From positions 1 to 16,078 of the forward strand of contig JAAYMG010000135.1 in the NCBI GenBank assembly GCA_012521525.1: a stretch of 16,078 nucleotides of DNA, in the 5' to 3' direction. Positions 1 through 7,031 of this stretch are shown one piece after another. The position numbers were made by a program, and so were the translations under genes. Below the pieces are notes generated by a model, which saw nothing but the letters and a program-made list of their open reading frames with translations, was not told the origin of the DNA and made no database searches. This stretch comes from Clostridiales bacterium (GTDB lineage: Bacteria; Bacillota; Clostridia; Oscillospirales; JAAYOS01). Position 1 is the first letter of the stretch. Each line of letters starts with the position of its first letter.

Positions 1-1585
1 GCGGAAGGAGTTCGGGGCTTACCGGTGTGTCCAAAATATCATACAGCACCGTCTTAAGCTCTTCGTTTTCGGTGTTGTCGGCATAGTGTCTGATCATGTG
101 ACGGACCAGAGTCTTCGGGACAGATGCGTTTACGCCGTACATCGACATATGGTCCCCGTTGTATGTGGCAAATCCGAGGGCAAGCTCGGAAAGATCGCCC
201 GGTCCTACCATGATGCCGCCATATTTGTTTGCAAGGTCCATCAGGATCTGTGTGCGTTCCCTCGCCTGTGCGTTTTCGTAGACCACGGCGTGGTCCTCAG
301 GGTCGTGCCCGATATCTTTGAAATGCTGCATGACCGAGTCGCGGATGCTTACGGTCATCAAAGAAGCCCCTACATGCTCGGCAAGCCGCTCCGCATTTCC
401 CCGGGTCCGTTCGGTAGTGCCGAGCCCGGGCATAGTTACCGCAATGATGTCCTTGCGCGGCCGGCTCATGATATCCATGGCATTCGCGCATACGAGAAGC
501 GCGAGACTGGAATCGAGGCCTCCGGAGATCCCGATCACGACGCAGTTGCTGCCTGTGTGCTCAAGCCTCTTGACCAGGCCAAGCGCCTGGATATTCAGTA
601 TCGTTTCGCATCTTTTCCCGAGTTCGAGAGTCTCATCGGGAACGAAGGGGGTCCTTGCGAAAGTCCGGGTCAGCCTGGTATCACTCAGCGGCATGTCGAA
701 CAGGATCTTCCGGTAGCCGCACTGCTCGCCGTTAAGCGAGCTTATCGCGCACATCCTTCGCCTCTCGCCGTCGAGCCTGAGAACATCTATCTCGCTTATC
801 GCAAGCTTTCCGGAGAAAAGAGGGCTCTCTTCAAGAACGGCGCCGTTTTCCGCGATCAGGTTGTGGCCCGCAAAGACAAGATCCATTGTGGATTCACCCT
901 TGCCCGCACCTGCATATACGTATCCGCAAATAAGCTTGGCGGATTGATGGGCTACAAGCTGTCGCCTGTACTTATCCTTTCCGATGACCTCGTTGCTTGC
1001 GGACAAATTCCCGATTATCGTGGCCCCCTGCCCGCAATGGCTGCAGGAAGGCGGGACGGGAGCCCAAAGATCCTCGCATATTTCGACTCCGAAAGCAAAC
1101 ATCGGCATGTCTTTACACACAAACAGCAGCTTGCTTCCAAAAGGATATTCCTTATCACCGATCATAATGTCGGTGTTTTCGCGGGGTGCGGGAGCAAAAT
1201 AACGTGCCTCCATGAACTCGCCGTAGTTGGGAAGGCAGGACTTTGGTACGAATCCCAGGATCTCTCCCTCATATATGACCGCGGCACAGTTATAAAGTTT
1301 GCCGGCGACCGAAACGGGCAAACCGACCAGTACGATCATCCGGAGACCTTCAGTTGCCTTCACTATTTCCGTCAGGCTTTCCAAAGCCCCGTCAAGAAGC
1401 CTCTGCTGAAAAAAGAGATCCCCGCAGGTGTACCCGGTAATGCACAGCTCGGGCAGTACGAGGAAACGCACCTCTTCCTCATGGGCTTTACGGATGACTT
1501 CCATGATACGTCCGGCATTGCCCCAGCAGTCCCCCACGGTGATCTCGGGGGTGCCCGCGGCGCACTTTATAAATCCATGCCTCAT
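1..1585 (-). CDS. nadE: Glutamine-dependent NAD+ synthetase, 3' end cut by window
   Basis: Makes NAD+ from deamido-NAD+, ATP and glutamine in the cytoplasm, the last step of NAD biosynthesis. The reading frame is open from the ATG at 1585 to the window edge, giving 528 residues; the two-domain family is usually about 640-680, so roughly 110-150 C-terminal residues are missing. Residues 1-270 form a nitrilase-type glutaminase with the expected triad Glu46 (LPELCITGY), Lys115 (FVPKS) and Cys170 (GVEICEDLW). The synthetase half carries the ATP-pyrophosphatase loop SGGLDS at 354-359, followed by VGPGDLSELALGFATYNGDHM, typical of the family. The start is supported by AAAGGATG a few bases upstream and a promoter at 1616-1644. 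It lies downstream of the chemoreceptor gene on the same strand, but the 264-base gap and its own promoter suggest separate transcription. Identification is firm. Confidence 0.96.
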   Translation of the reverse strand, partial: MRHGFIKCAAGTPEITVGDCWGNAGRIMEVIRKAHEEEVRFLVLPELCITGYTCGDLFFQQRLLDGALESLTEIVKATEGLRMIVLVGLPVSVAGKLYNCAAVIYEGEILGFVPKSCLPNYGEFMEARYFAPAPRENTDIMIGDKEYPFGSKLLFVCKDMPMFAFGVEICEDLWAPVPPSCSHCGQGATIIGNLSASNEVIGKDKYRRQLVAHQSAKLICGYVYAGAGKGESTMDLVFAGHNLIAENGAVLEESPLFSGKLAISEIDVLRLDGERRRMCAISSLNGEQCGYRKILFDMPLSDTRLTRTFARTPFVPDETLELGKRCETILNIQALGLVKRLEHTGSNCVVIGISGGLDSSLALLVCANAMDIMSRPRKDIIAVTMPGLGTTERTRGNAERLAEHVGASLMTVSIRDSVMQHFKDIGHDPEDHAVVYENAQARERTQILMDLANKYGGIMVGPGDLSELALGFATYNGDHMSMYGVNASVPKTLVRHMIRHYADNTENEELKTVLYDILDTPVSPELLP

Positions 1586-1615
1586 ATATACACATCCTTT
1601 GCTCTGTGTTTAATA

Positions 1616-1644
1616 ATTCTACCATTAATCGTATTTTACCGCAA
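1616..1644 (-). promoter_or_regulatory. Sigma-A-type promoter of nadE
   Basis: Reading the minus strand, TTGCGG (1639-1644) and TAGAAT (1616-1621) are separated by exactly 17 bases, with a TGG just before the -10 box that fits an extended -10 element. The predicted transcription start is near 1609, leaving a short leader with the AAAGGATG ribosome site before the ATG at 1585. The -35 box is weak (3 of 6). Confidence 0.55.
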
Positions 1645-1849
1645 TAGCCTTGAACATCATTCAAAAAATAAGGAATATGCAGGCACCCGCTGACGGCTCC
1701 GACACATCCCGAATAAAATATCATCATGATATAACGATCTGTTTTAATAGATTCTTTTAATAGTATTTAATAGTTAATTCCAGATTCAATTCAATATAGT
1801 GGATCCTATCTTAATGACCCGCATTTTTTACGCGACTTAAGCGAAAATC

Positions 1850-3802
1850 TCACTCAGCCAGTGTAAAAGCTTCAACTATCGTCTTCAGCACTTCAGCCTG
1901 TTCGCGAAGCTCCTCGCTCGCAGCCGCTCCCTCCTGGGCGGAGGCCGAATTGTTCTGGGTCACCTGGGCGATCTGCGACATCCCCTCGTTTATGCTTTCG
2001 ACCGCGATCGTCTGCTCACTTGCCGCGAACGCTATATCGTCGATCAGCTTTTCGACATGCCGGACCTTCTCCACTATCATGGTGAGGGCTGAAGCCGTCT
2101 CGTCGGTCAGCTCCGCTCCCTTTCTCACTGTTTCAAGTGAAGAAGCGATCAGCGCGTTTGTGCTCATGGCCGCTTCCGCGCACTTTTGAGCAAGGTTGCG
2201 GACCTCGTCGGCGACGACCGCGAAGCCCTTCCCGGCTTCTCCGGCCCTGGCCGCCTCAACAGCCGCATTCAGGGCAAGGATGTTGGTCTGGAACGCTATA
2301 TCCTCTATGACCTTGTTGATCTTTGAGATTTCCTGCGAGGATTCCGTTATGTCGTTCATTGCCCTCAGAAGCTGCTGCATGTACTCGTTGCCTTTTATGA
2401 CATCTTCGGCTGCTTCGCTTGACAGGGCATCCGCGGTCCTGGCGCTCTCCTCACTTACCTTGATCTGCTCGGAAATCGTCGCTATCGTGGCAGCCAGTTC
2501 TTCGACTGTCGCTGCCTGTTCTGTAGTTGCCTGTGACAGCGCCTGCGCATTGTAGTCCACCTGCAGCGAGCCGGCAGTCACCCTCTGGGCGGATTCCCGG
2601 ACCTGCAGGAGCGCCATGTTCAGCGCGTCGACTATCCTGTCGAGTGACTCCCTTATAGGTTTGAAATCCCCCTGGTATTCGCTGCCGCTCTCGATACGCA
2701 GGTTCTTATCCGCTATACTTCCAAGTATCAGGGCTATATCATTTATATATTGGTTCAGACGGTCTATGGTAGTTTTCAGAGCTGCCGACAGCACTCCGGT
2801 TTCATCCTTTTTCCGGATCACTTTTACCGGAGTATGCAGATCGCCTGCCGCCAACAGTTTCAGGCGCTCGGTCACATACACTATCGGGCGCGAAATGCCT
2901 GTCGCGATCGCAACGCAGAAAGCGGCGCCGATAAGCAGCATTGCTGCGCAGATGATGATTATCGCTCGCATTTCGCTGTAGAAGTCTTTCAGCATATCAT
3001 CATAGATCGCCATTACAGCCAGCGACCAGCCGTCGGTGTTATCTATGGGACGATATGCGACATAGCGTTTCTGGCCTTTGTATTCATACGTGTAGCTTCC
3101 GCTTTTGCCCTGCCTGATGTCTTCAACGAACCCCGAAACCGCTTTGCCTGCCTCACTCTGCCTTGCGGCTGACGGGTCGGTCACGAAGTCCCGTACGATC
3201 TCATAGTCCGGGTGGACGATGATGGATCCCTCTTTGTCAAGGAAATACCCGTAACCGGACCCTGAAAGGTTCAGGCTGACGGCTATCCTTGTGAACACGT
3301 TCAGGTCCAAAGCGCCGACTACGACTCCGCTCTGCCTTCCGCCCTCCGGCAGCCTTGCCGCCACAAAGATCTCAAAGGCCTGTCCGTCTTCGGTAAGCCT
3401 GGGGCCGGACATGAATGTCACACCGCTTTTTGCGATTTGAAAGTAATCGGTGTCGGCAATATTCTTGCCGGATGACGAGTTCCCCAGGTCATCATACAAT
3501 TCGAAATATTTATATTCAGTGTTCGCACTCGCTTTCTCGAAAATTTCACGCAACCTGGTATCCGACAGGTTACCTCCATAACCGGCGACCGTACTGGTGA
3601 CTTTTTCGAGCTCATACTTCAAAAGTTTGATTTCATTGGCAACTGATTTTGCATATGTAGTTGCGGATGTGGTGATAATGCTTTCCATGTCGCTTATTGC
3701 GGCCCTGTAATTTATTATGCCGACGGTAATCCCAATGGCCAGCCCTATGAACAAAATGACGGCCAGCCCGCCAACCAGTATTTTTGAGCGGATTGAGTGC
3801 AT
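1850..3802 (-). CDS. Methyl-accepting chemotaxis protein with periplasmic-type Cache sensor
   Basis: A 650-residue transmembrane chemoreceptor that would signal through CheW/CheA to the flagellar motor. Membrane segment 1 is about residues 8-30. An extracellular double-Cache-like sensor spans about 35-270 (DTDYFQIAKSG at 117-127 and a second half ending near DGWSLAVMAIYDDM). Membrane segment 2 is about 279-302, followed by a HAMP domain (about 303-355) and a second HAMP-like stretch (about 356-400). The coiled-coil signalling domain follows, with the conserved hairpin tip around IAFQTNILALNAAVEAARAG (502-521) and FAVVADEVRNLA (527-538). There is no C-terminal NWETF-type CheR/CheB tether; the protein ends FTLAE. 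I do not see the amino-acid-binding Cache signature, so the ligand is unknown. The start is supported by GAGGTG five bases before the ATG. It stands alone, with no che or flagellar genes nearby; a role in sensing plant sugars would be speculation. Confidence 0.95.
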   Translation of the reverse strand: MHSIRSKILVGGLAVILFIGLAIGITVGIINYRAAISDMESIITTSATTYAKSVANEIKLLKYELEKVTSTVAGYGGNLSDTRLREIFEKASANTEYKYFELYDDLGNSSSGKNIADTDYFQIAKSGVTFMSGPRLTEDGQAFEIFVAARLPEGGRQSGVVVGALDLNVFTRIAVSLNLSGSGYGYFLDKEGSIIVHPDYEIVRDFVTDPSAARQSEAGKAVSGFVEDIRQGKSGSYTYEYKGQKRYVAYRPIDNTDGWSLAVMAIYDDMLKDFYSEMRAIIIICAAMLLIGAAFCVAIATGISRPIVYVTERLKLLAAGDLHTPVKVIRKKDETGVLSAALKTTIDRLNQYINDIALILGSIADKNLRIESGSEYQGDFKPIRESLDRIVDALNMALLQVRESAQRVTAGSLQVDYNAQALSQATTEQAATVEELAATIATISEQIKVSEESARTADALSSEAAEDVIKGNEYMQQLLRAMNDITESSQEISKINKVIEDIAFQTNILALNAAVEAARAGEAGKGFAVVADEVRNLAQKCAEAAMSTNALIASSLETVRKGAELTDETASALTMIVEKVRHVEKLIDDIAFAASEQTIAVESINEGMSQIAQVTQNNSASAQEGAAASEELREQAEVLKTIVEAFTLAE

Positions 3803-3828
3803 AAAGTCACCTCAATATATTTTCTCCA

Positions 3829-3857
3829 ATTCTACCATGTTCGACAGCTTTCTGCAA
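3829..3857 (-). promoter_or_regulatory. Sigma-A-type promoter of the chemoreceptor gene
   Basis: On the minus strand TTGCAG (3852-3857) and TAGAAT (3829-3834) are 17 bases apart, with TGG directly before the -10 box (extended -10). The 11-mer ATGGTAGAATT here is identical to that of the nadE promoter. I looked for a sigma-28 (motility) promoter and found no convincing TAAA / GCCGATAA pair. Confidence 0.5.
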
Positions 3858-3956
3858 TCGATATCAATAACAATTATTTATTTAAATTTAACGATTTTTA
3901 CGGGATTTCAGACGTCAAATCACAAACGGGAGTTTGACAGAAGCAATAAAATAAAA

Positions 3957-3977
3957 CCCCGGGCAAAAAGCCCGGGG
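3957..3977 (-). terminator. Rho-independent terminator after the esterase gene
   Basis: A perfect 8-base-pair G+C stem, CCCCGGGC / GCCCGGGG, with an AAAAA loop. On the minus strand it is followed by TTTTATTTTATT, a good uridine tract, so it should end the esterase transcript about 140 bases past its stop codon. On the plus strand the following tract is only CTTT, so action in that direction would be weaker. Confidence 0.85.
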
Positions 3978-4115
3978 CTTTAAATAAAATCGTGCGGGTC
4001 AGTTATTGATCTGCCTGCATGTACTGCTGCTTGTCCTTTTTCCTCAGTCACGGCCACTGCCTGTTTGCTCAGCAGCCACGGCAAATGCATATTGACGCTG
4101 CAGCGCTGGTACTGT

Positions 4116-5435
4116 CTATTTATGCTGCAGTCCCAGCCACTGCCAAAGCTTCACGGGGACATTGTCCATCATGACGCGGGTACCGTCTATGTCGTATTCG
4201 CATTGGTCGTTGAGTGTGTAGACCCAGGAGAAGTGGCCCATGTACTCGTAGGGACGTCCAAGACGATCCTTCCACATGCCCGAGAGGTCCACGACTCTGT
4301 CAAAGAAGGACACATGGACATTTTTTGCTCCCGCTGCCTTGAGCCTCTTATAGGTCGGAAGGACCGTAAGGTCGGCAGCGACGGTCATATCGTTGGCCGC
4401 GTGTGTGAACCAGATCGGGATATCCTTAATTTTCTCGATATCTTCGTCCGATATCACCCTGTCCCACAGGGCTTCGCAGACGGGATACGCCGCAGCGAAA
4501 TAATCGGGGTAGTCGATTATCATGCGCATCGTCATGAACCCGCCGTTTGAGCACCCGCCAATATATATCCTGTCCGTATCGATCTTATCCCTGTGCTTTT
4601 CGACGAACTCGTCTATGCATGCCTTTAGAGCGACAGTATATTTGCTCTTTCCGTCATTGGTGTATTGTCCGCTGCCGTCGTCCATCCACATCGTCGGCGC
4701 CTGGGGAGCCAGTACGTATGCAGCTCCGCCCAGCTTGTCCTGGATCTCTTTGGACGAAATGTTGACGACCTTATTGCCAGTGTAGGCGATCCTCGGGTCA
4801 TTTCCTCCCTCTCCTGCTCCGTGCAGCCATATGACAAGTGGCACCTTGTCGGGGATCTCCTTCTTCGGAGGACCGAACGGGAATGCGGGCGGCTTTCTCA
4901 GCTCTTCGAAATCCGGCGTGAAATATCCGTAATTGAGCGGAAGCGGCTCATATGAAGACCTGTCGTTACTCCATCCCTTCAATTGCTCGCAAATATCTCC
5001 CGCACATTCATCGAATACCATACCGGTTATCGGGGGCACTCCCGGTATCTCCCTGATCTGGGTCACCCGATAGTCACATTTGAAATATTCGTTGAACGAG
5101 CCGGCATATCCGATCGCCTGCCCGAGAGGATACTGCGGGCCGTAGGGCATCTCGATGGCGACATACTTCGATTGGTCCGCCCTGTTCCCGTTTTCATCGC
5201 ACGGATATACCGCCGTAACTTCTCTGTAGCCTTTGGACGGGTAGATCCTCGGCCCCATCCATGTCCTGGATGTCATGATGATCTCGCCGGTGTCAGACTT
5301 TTTGCGTTCCACATATACATTGAACATATCATTTTGCAGCAAGCCCGCAGTGACGGTTTCCGGCAGTTCCAATATCAGCTTTGTGATATACGGTCCGAGA
5401 TCGGTGACTTGTGTGACTGTCTTGTAACTATACAT
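4116..5435 (-). CDS. Cytoplasmic alpha/beta-hydrolase esterase (prolyl-oligopeptidase/feruloyl-esterase-like)
   Basis: A predicted serine esterase of 439 residues. Residues 1-185 form a beta-rich N-terminal domain not seen in minimal esterases; about 195-439 is the catalytic domain. The oxyanion-hole strand is VIWLHGAGEGGNDPR (201-215), the nucleophile is Ser296 in GGCSNGGFM, the acid is probably Asp349 (HAANDMTV) and the base His401 (YMGHFSW). The layout resembles Thermotoga EstA-type esterases, which carry an N-terminal Ig-like domain, and polyhydroxybutyrate-depolymerase/feruloyl-esterase relatives. No signal peptide is seen. I chose the ATG at 5435, preceded by AAAAGGGGAAGCATT, over an in-frame start 14 codons upstream (5477) that has no ribosome site and adds a Lys/Phe-rich stretch. 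It is divergent from the LacI-type gene and probably belongs to the sugar locus, perhaps removing acyl groups from imported glycosides. Esterase chemistry is well supported; the substrate is not known. Confidence 0.85.
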   Translation of the reverse strand: MYSYKTVTQVTDLGPYITKLILELPETVTAGLLQNDMFNVYVERKKSDTGEIIMTSRTWMGPRIYPSKGYREVTAVYPCDENGNRADQSKYVAIEMPYGPQYPLGQAIGYAGSFNEYFKCDYRVTQIREIPGVPPITGMVFDECAGDICEQLKGWSNDRSSYEPLPLNYGYFTPDFEELRKPPAFPFGPPKKEIPDKVPLVIWLHGAGEGGNDPRIAYTGNKVVNISSKEIQDKLGGAAYVLAPQAPTMWMDDGSGQYTNDGKSKYTVALKACIDEFVEKHRDKIDTDRIYIGGCSNGGFMTMRMIIDYPDYFAAAYPVCEALWDRVISDEDIEKIKDIPIWFTHAANDMTVAADLTVLPTYKRLKAAGAKNVHVSFFDRVVDLSGMWKDRLGRPYEYMGHFSWVYTLNDQCEYDIDGTRVMMDNVPVKLWQWLGLQHK

Positions 5436-5473
5436 AATGCTTCCCCTTTTAATTGTAAAATAAAATTTACTTA

Positions 5474-5525
5474 ACAAGATAATTATTAAGCTCCAATTTA
5501 GTATATAGTAATTCCATTATCTTGT
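5474..5525. repeat. Inverted repeat pair bracketing the esterase promoter (candidate operators)
   Basis: ACAAGATAAT at 5474-5483 and its exact reverse complement ATTATCTTGT at 5516-5525, separated by 32 bases. Centre-to-centre distance is 42 bases, about four helical turns. One arm overlaps the -35 box of the esterase promoter and the other lies just past its predicted start site. The promoter sits between the arms, so a transcript from it cannot fold both into a hairpin; paired protein-binding sites are the better reading. A related CATTATCTT copy lies at 5550-5558. Confidence 0.5.
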
Positions 5526-5528
5526 CAA
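5500..5528 (-). promoter_or_regulatory. Near-consensus promoter of the esterase gene
   Basis: On the minus strand, a perfect TTGACA (-35, 5523-5528) and TATACT (-10, 5500-5505) with a 17-base spacer. Predicted start is near 5493, about 58 bases before the ATG at 5435. A promoter this strong upstream of a carbohydrate gene suggests control by repression; the flanking inverted repeats fit that. Confidence 0.8.
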
Positions 5529-5715
5529 TAATCAGTCGATCCCGTTCATCATTATCTTTACCGGAATACCTAACACCGCTTGTTGGTCCGGAAGAGCAGA
5601 AACAGCGTCCATTATCGACATGATCCTGCTATTTGCGATTATAGAAATACCTTGCAGCATTATTTGCCGTCATAAATTATACCGGTCATTTTGATCCATC
5701 GCTACATAATAATAC

Positions 5716-5745
5716 TTGACACGCGCAACACAGCTTTGCTATACT
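5716..5745 (+). promoter_or_regulatory. Promoter of the LacI-family regulator gene
   Basis: Perfect TTGACA at 5716-5721 and TATACT at 5740-5745, 18-base spacer, with TGC directly before the -10 box (extended -10). Predicted start is near 5752, inside the AT-rich palindrome at 5747-5771, leaving a leader of about 100 bases before the ATG at 5853. Confidence 0.8.
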
Positions 5746-5746
5746 G

Positions 5747-5771
5747 AATTTAATTAAACAACAATTAAATT
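5747..5771. repeat. AT-rich inverted repeat over the lacI-type transcription start (candidate operator)
   Basis: AATTTAATT (5747-5755) and AATTAAATT (5763-5771), exact 9-base arms around a 7-base spacer, starting one base past the -10 box. The position suits repression, possibly autoregulation. It lacks the central CG usual in LacI-family operators, so another DNA-binding protein is possible. Confidence 0.4.
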
Positions 5772-5852
5772 AATCAGCATTGTTAAGCTGTCAGGCCGTC
5801 TGAACGAACATTTTTGCGAACCGGTCACAGTTTCAGGAATTGGGGGGATCAT

Positions 5853-6851
5853 ATGTCAGAAGTCACATTGCGAAGCCTGGCCGAGCAACTGGGCGTAAGC
5901 ACCGCGACAATATCGATGGTGCTCAACAACAAACCCGGCATTTCCGAAGAGACAAGGCAGCGGGTCTTGGACCATGTAAAGGCATCCGGTTACAAGATAC
6001 GCCAGTACAACGCGTCCGCCAAGCGCTCAAGAGGGAATACCGGCCTCATAATATTCAAAAAGCACGGAAAAGTAGTCGGAGACACGCCGTTCTTTTCCAG
6101 GCTGATCGAGAGCATAGAACACCAGGCGGACACGGAAGGGTATAGGATCAGCATCAAATACATGAACGCAAACTCGCCCCTCAACGACTTCGACAACGGA
6201 TTGCAGGGGCTTCTTGTGCTTGCCACGGAAATGACCGACCAGGACATATACCCTTTTATGAAGCTTTCCATTCCTATAGTCGCGTTGGACAACGGATTTT
6301 ACAACCTTCCCATCAATACGGTCTCGATAGACAACATGGGCGGTACAGGTTCGGCAACCAGGCATCTGATAGAATGCGGCCATAGAAAGATCGGGTACAT
6401 GAAAAGCTCCGTCCCGATAAACAATTTCGATGAGCGTTACTTCGCTTACAAACAGGCCCTCGATGATGCAGGGCTCGAACCTGCGGACGTGATCGAACTT
6501 GAGCCGAATATGGAAGGCTCGTACCGGAACATGATGCAGTGGTTGTCGGATAACAAGCTTGGCTCTACCGCATTCGTCGGGGACAATGACTTTATCGTCC
6601 TCGGTGCTATAAGGGCTTTGCGCGAGAACGATATAAAGCTGGGACGGGACATATCCGTCGTAGGCTTTGATGACCTGCCGTTTGCCAGGATCAACGAGCC
6701 CGCCCTCACAACGGTCCGGGTCTATAACGACGTAATGGGCAAATCCGCATTCAGGAGGCTCACCGAAATCATCAAAAACCCCGATTCTCCCTATACTCAC
6801 ACGCAAATCGGGACTTCACTCAAAGTTAGGAACAGCGTCATGTCGCTTTGA
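5853..6851 (+). CDS. LacI-family transcriptional regulator
   Basis: A 332-residue sugar-responsive DNA-binding protein, normal length for the family. The N-terminal helix-turn-helix covers about residues 4-23 (TLRSLAEQLGVSTATISMVL), followed by NNKPGISEETRQRVLDHVKASGY. From about 62 onward is a periplasmic-binding-protein-like effector domain, with the family motifs LLVLATE, VSIDNMGGTGSATRHLIECGHRKIGY (157-182), FVGDNDFIVLGAIRALRE (241-258) and VVGFDDLPFARINEPALTTVR (269-289). I chose the ATG at 5853, five bases after a GGGGGG ribosome site, over the TTG at 5814, which would add 13 residues before the conserved DNA-binding start. It is divergent from the esterase and followed 180 bases later by the isomerase operon, so it most likely controls both. 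The effector is unknown; a sugar or sugar phosphate of the downstream pathway is the natural guess. Confidence 0.93.
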   Translation: MSEVTLRSLAEQLGVSTATISMVLNNKPGISEETRQRVLDHVKASGYKIRQYNASAKRSRGNTGLIIFKKHGKVVGDTPFFSRLIESIEHQADTEGYRISIKYMNANSPLNDFDNGLQGLLVLATEMTDQDIYPFMKLSIPIVALDNGFYNLPINTVSIDNMGGTGSATRHLIECGHRKIGYMKSSVPINNFDERYFAYKQALDDAGLEPADVIELEPNMEGSYRNMMQWLSDNKLGSTAFVGDNDFIVLGAIRALRENDIKLGRDISVVGFDDLPFARINEPALTTVRVYNDVMGKSAFRRLTEIIKNPDSPYTHTQIGTSLKVRNSVMSL

Positions 6852-6903
6852 GATCACGCTTCGGTATCATGTCGATCAGATCGCTCTTCGGTTCGATTCC
6901 ATC

Positions 6904-6946
6904 GACAGCCCCTCTAAACCGATGACAGCCCCTTGTTAAAACCGAT
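6904..6946. repeat. Imperfect tandem duplication upstream of the isomerase gene
   Basis: Two adjacent copies, 6904-6923 and 6924-6946, both beginning GACAGCCCCT and ending AACCGAT; the second has a three-base insertion. The second copy contains the -35 box of the operon promoter. The AACCGA element (6917-6922, 6940-6945) also occurs inverted as TCGGTT at 6888-6893, so this may be a regulator-binding array. Confidence 0.5.
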
Positions 6947-6964
6947 CGAAACGTGAGTTAGAAT
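6936..6964 (+). promoter_or_regulatory. Promoter of the isomerase-transketolase-kinase operon
   Basis: TTAAAA (6936-6941) and TAGAAT (6959-6964) with a 17-base spacer. Predicted start is near 6971, about 60 bases before the ATG at 7032. The -35 box is imperfect (4 of 6). No terminator is visible between the lacI-type stop (6851) and here, so read-through from lacI is also possible. Confidence 0.5.
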
Positions 6965-6988
6965 TCAACATAGTTCAATACTGTTCAA
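6964..6988. repeat. Three helically phased TTCAA repeats at the operon transcription start
   Basis: TTCAA at 6964-6968, 6974-6978 and 6984-6988, exactly 10 bases apart, the last two within GTTCAATA. They begin at the end of the -10 box and cover the predicted start site, so a bound protein would block transcription. A chance origin in AT-rich leader sequence cannot be excluded. Confidence 0.4.
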
Positions 6989-7031
6989 TAACGTAATCAA
7001 TAAAGTCAATGATATTGAAAGGAAGATTTGC

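Larger units (their letters stand above)
5436..5852. other. Divergent control region between the esterase and lacI-type genes
   Basis: This 417-base gap holds two back-to-back promoters (5500-5528 minus, 5716-5745 plus), an inverted repeat around each, two copies of ACCGGTCA (5681-5688 and 5820-5827), and the lacI ribosome site at 5842-5847. The remaining 5560-5680 stretch has no gene I can support; a 42-codon open frame on the minus strand (5532-5660) lacks a ribosome binding site. Confidence 0.7.

Noticed and set aside
86..1693. Long plus-strand open frame of 535 codons
   Set aside because: It lies antisense to nadE, whose domains and catalytic residues are all present on the minus strand. 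The plus frame has no recognisable domain and arises from the codon bias of nadE.
1718..1732. ATATCA-TCA-TGATAT palindrome between the chemoreceptor and nadE genes
   Set aside because: Only six AT-rich pairs, far upstream of the nadE promoter; likely chance.
1810..1841. Hairpin-like CTTAA / TTAAG sequence after the chemoreceptor gene
   Set aside because: The stem is short and interrupted and no uridine tract follows on the minus strand, so it is not a convincing terminator.
3980..4090. 36-codon open frame on the minus strand after the esterase
   Set aside because: No ribosome site, no recognisable motif, and it ends at the terminator stem; most likely untranslated 3' sequence.
5532..5660. 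42-codon open frame on the minus strand upstream of the esterase promoter
   Set aside because: It has no ribosome binding site, its codon use differs from the neighbours, and I recognise no family. A decayed gene end cannot be excluded but is not supported.
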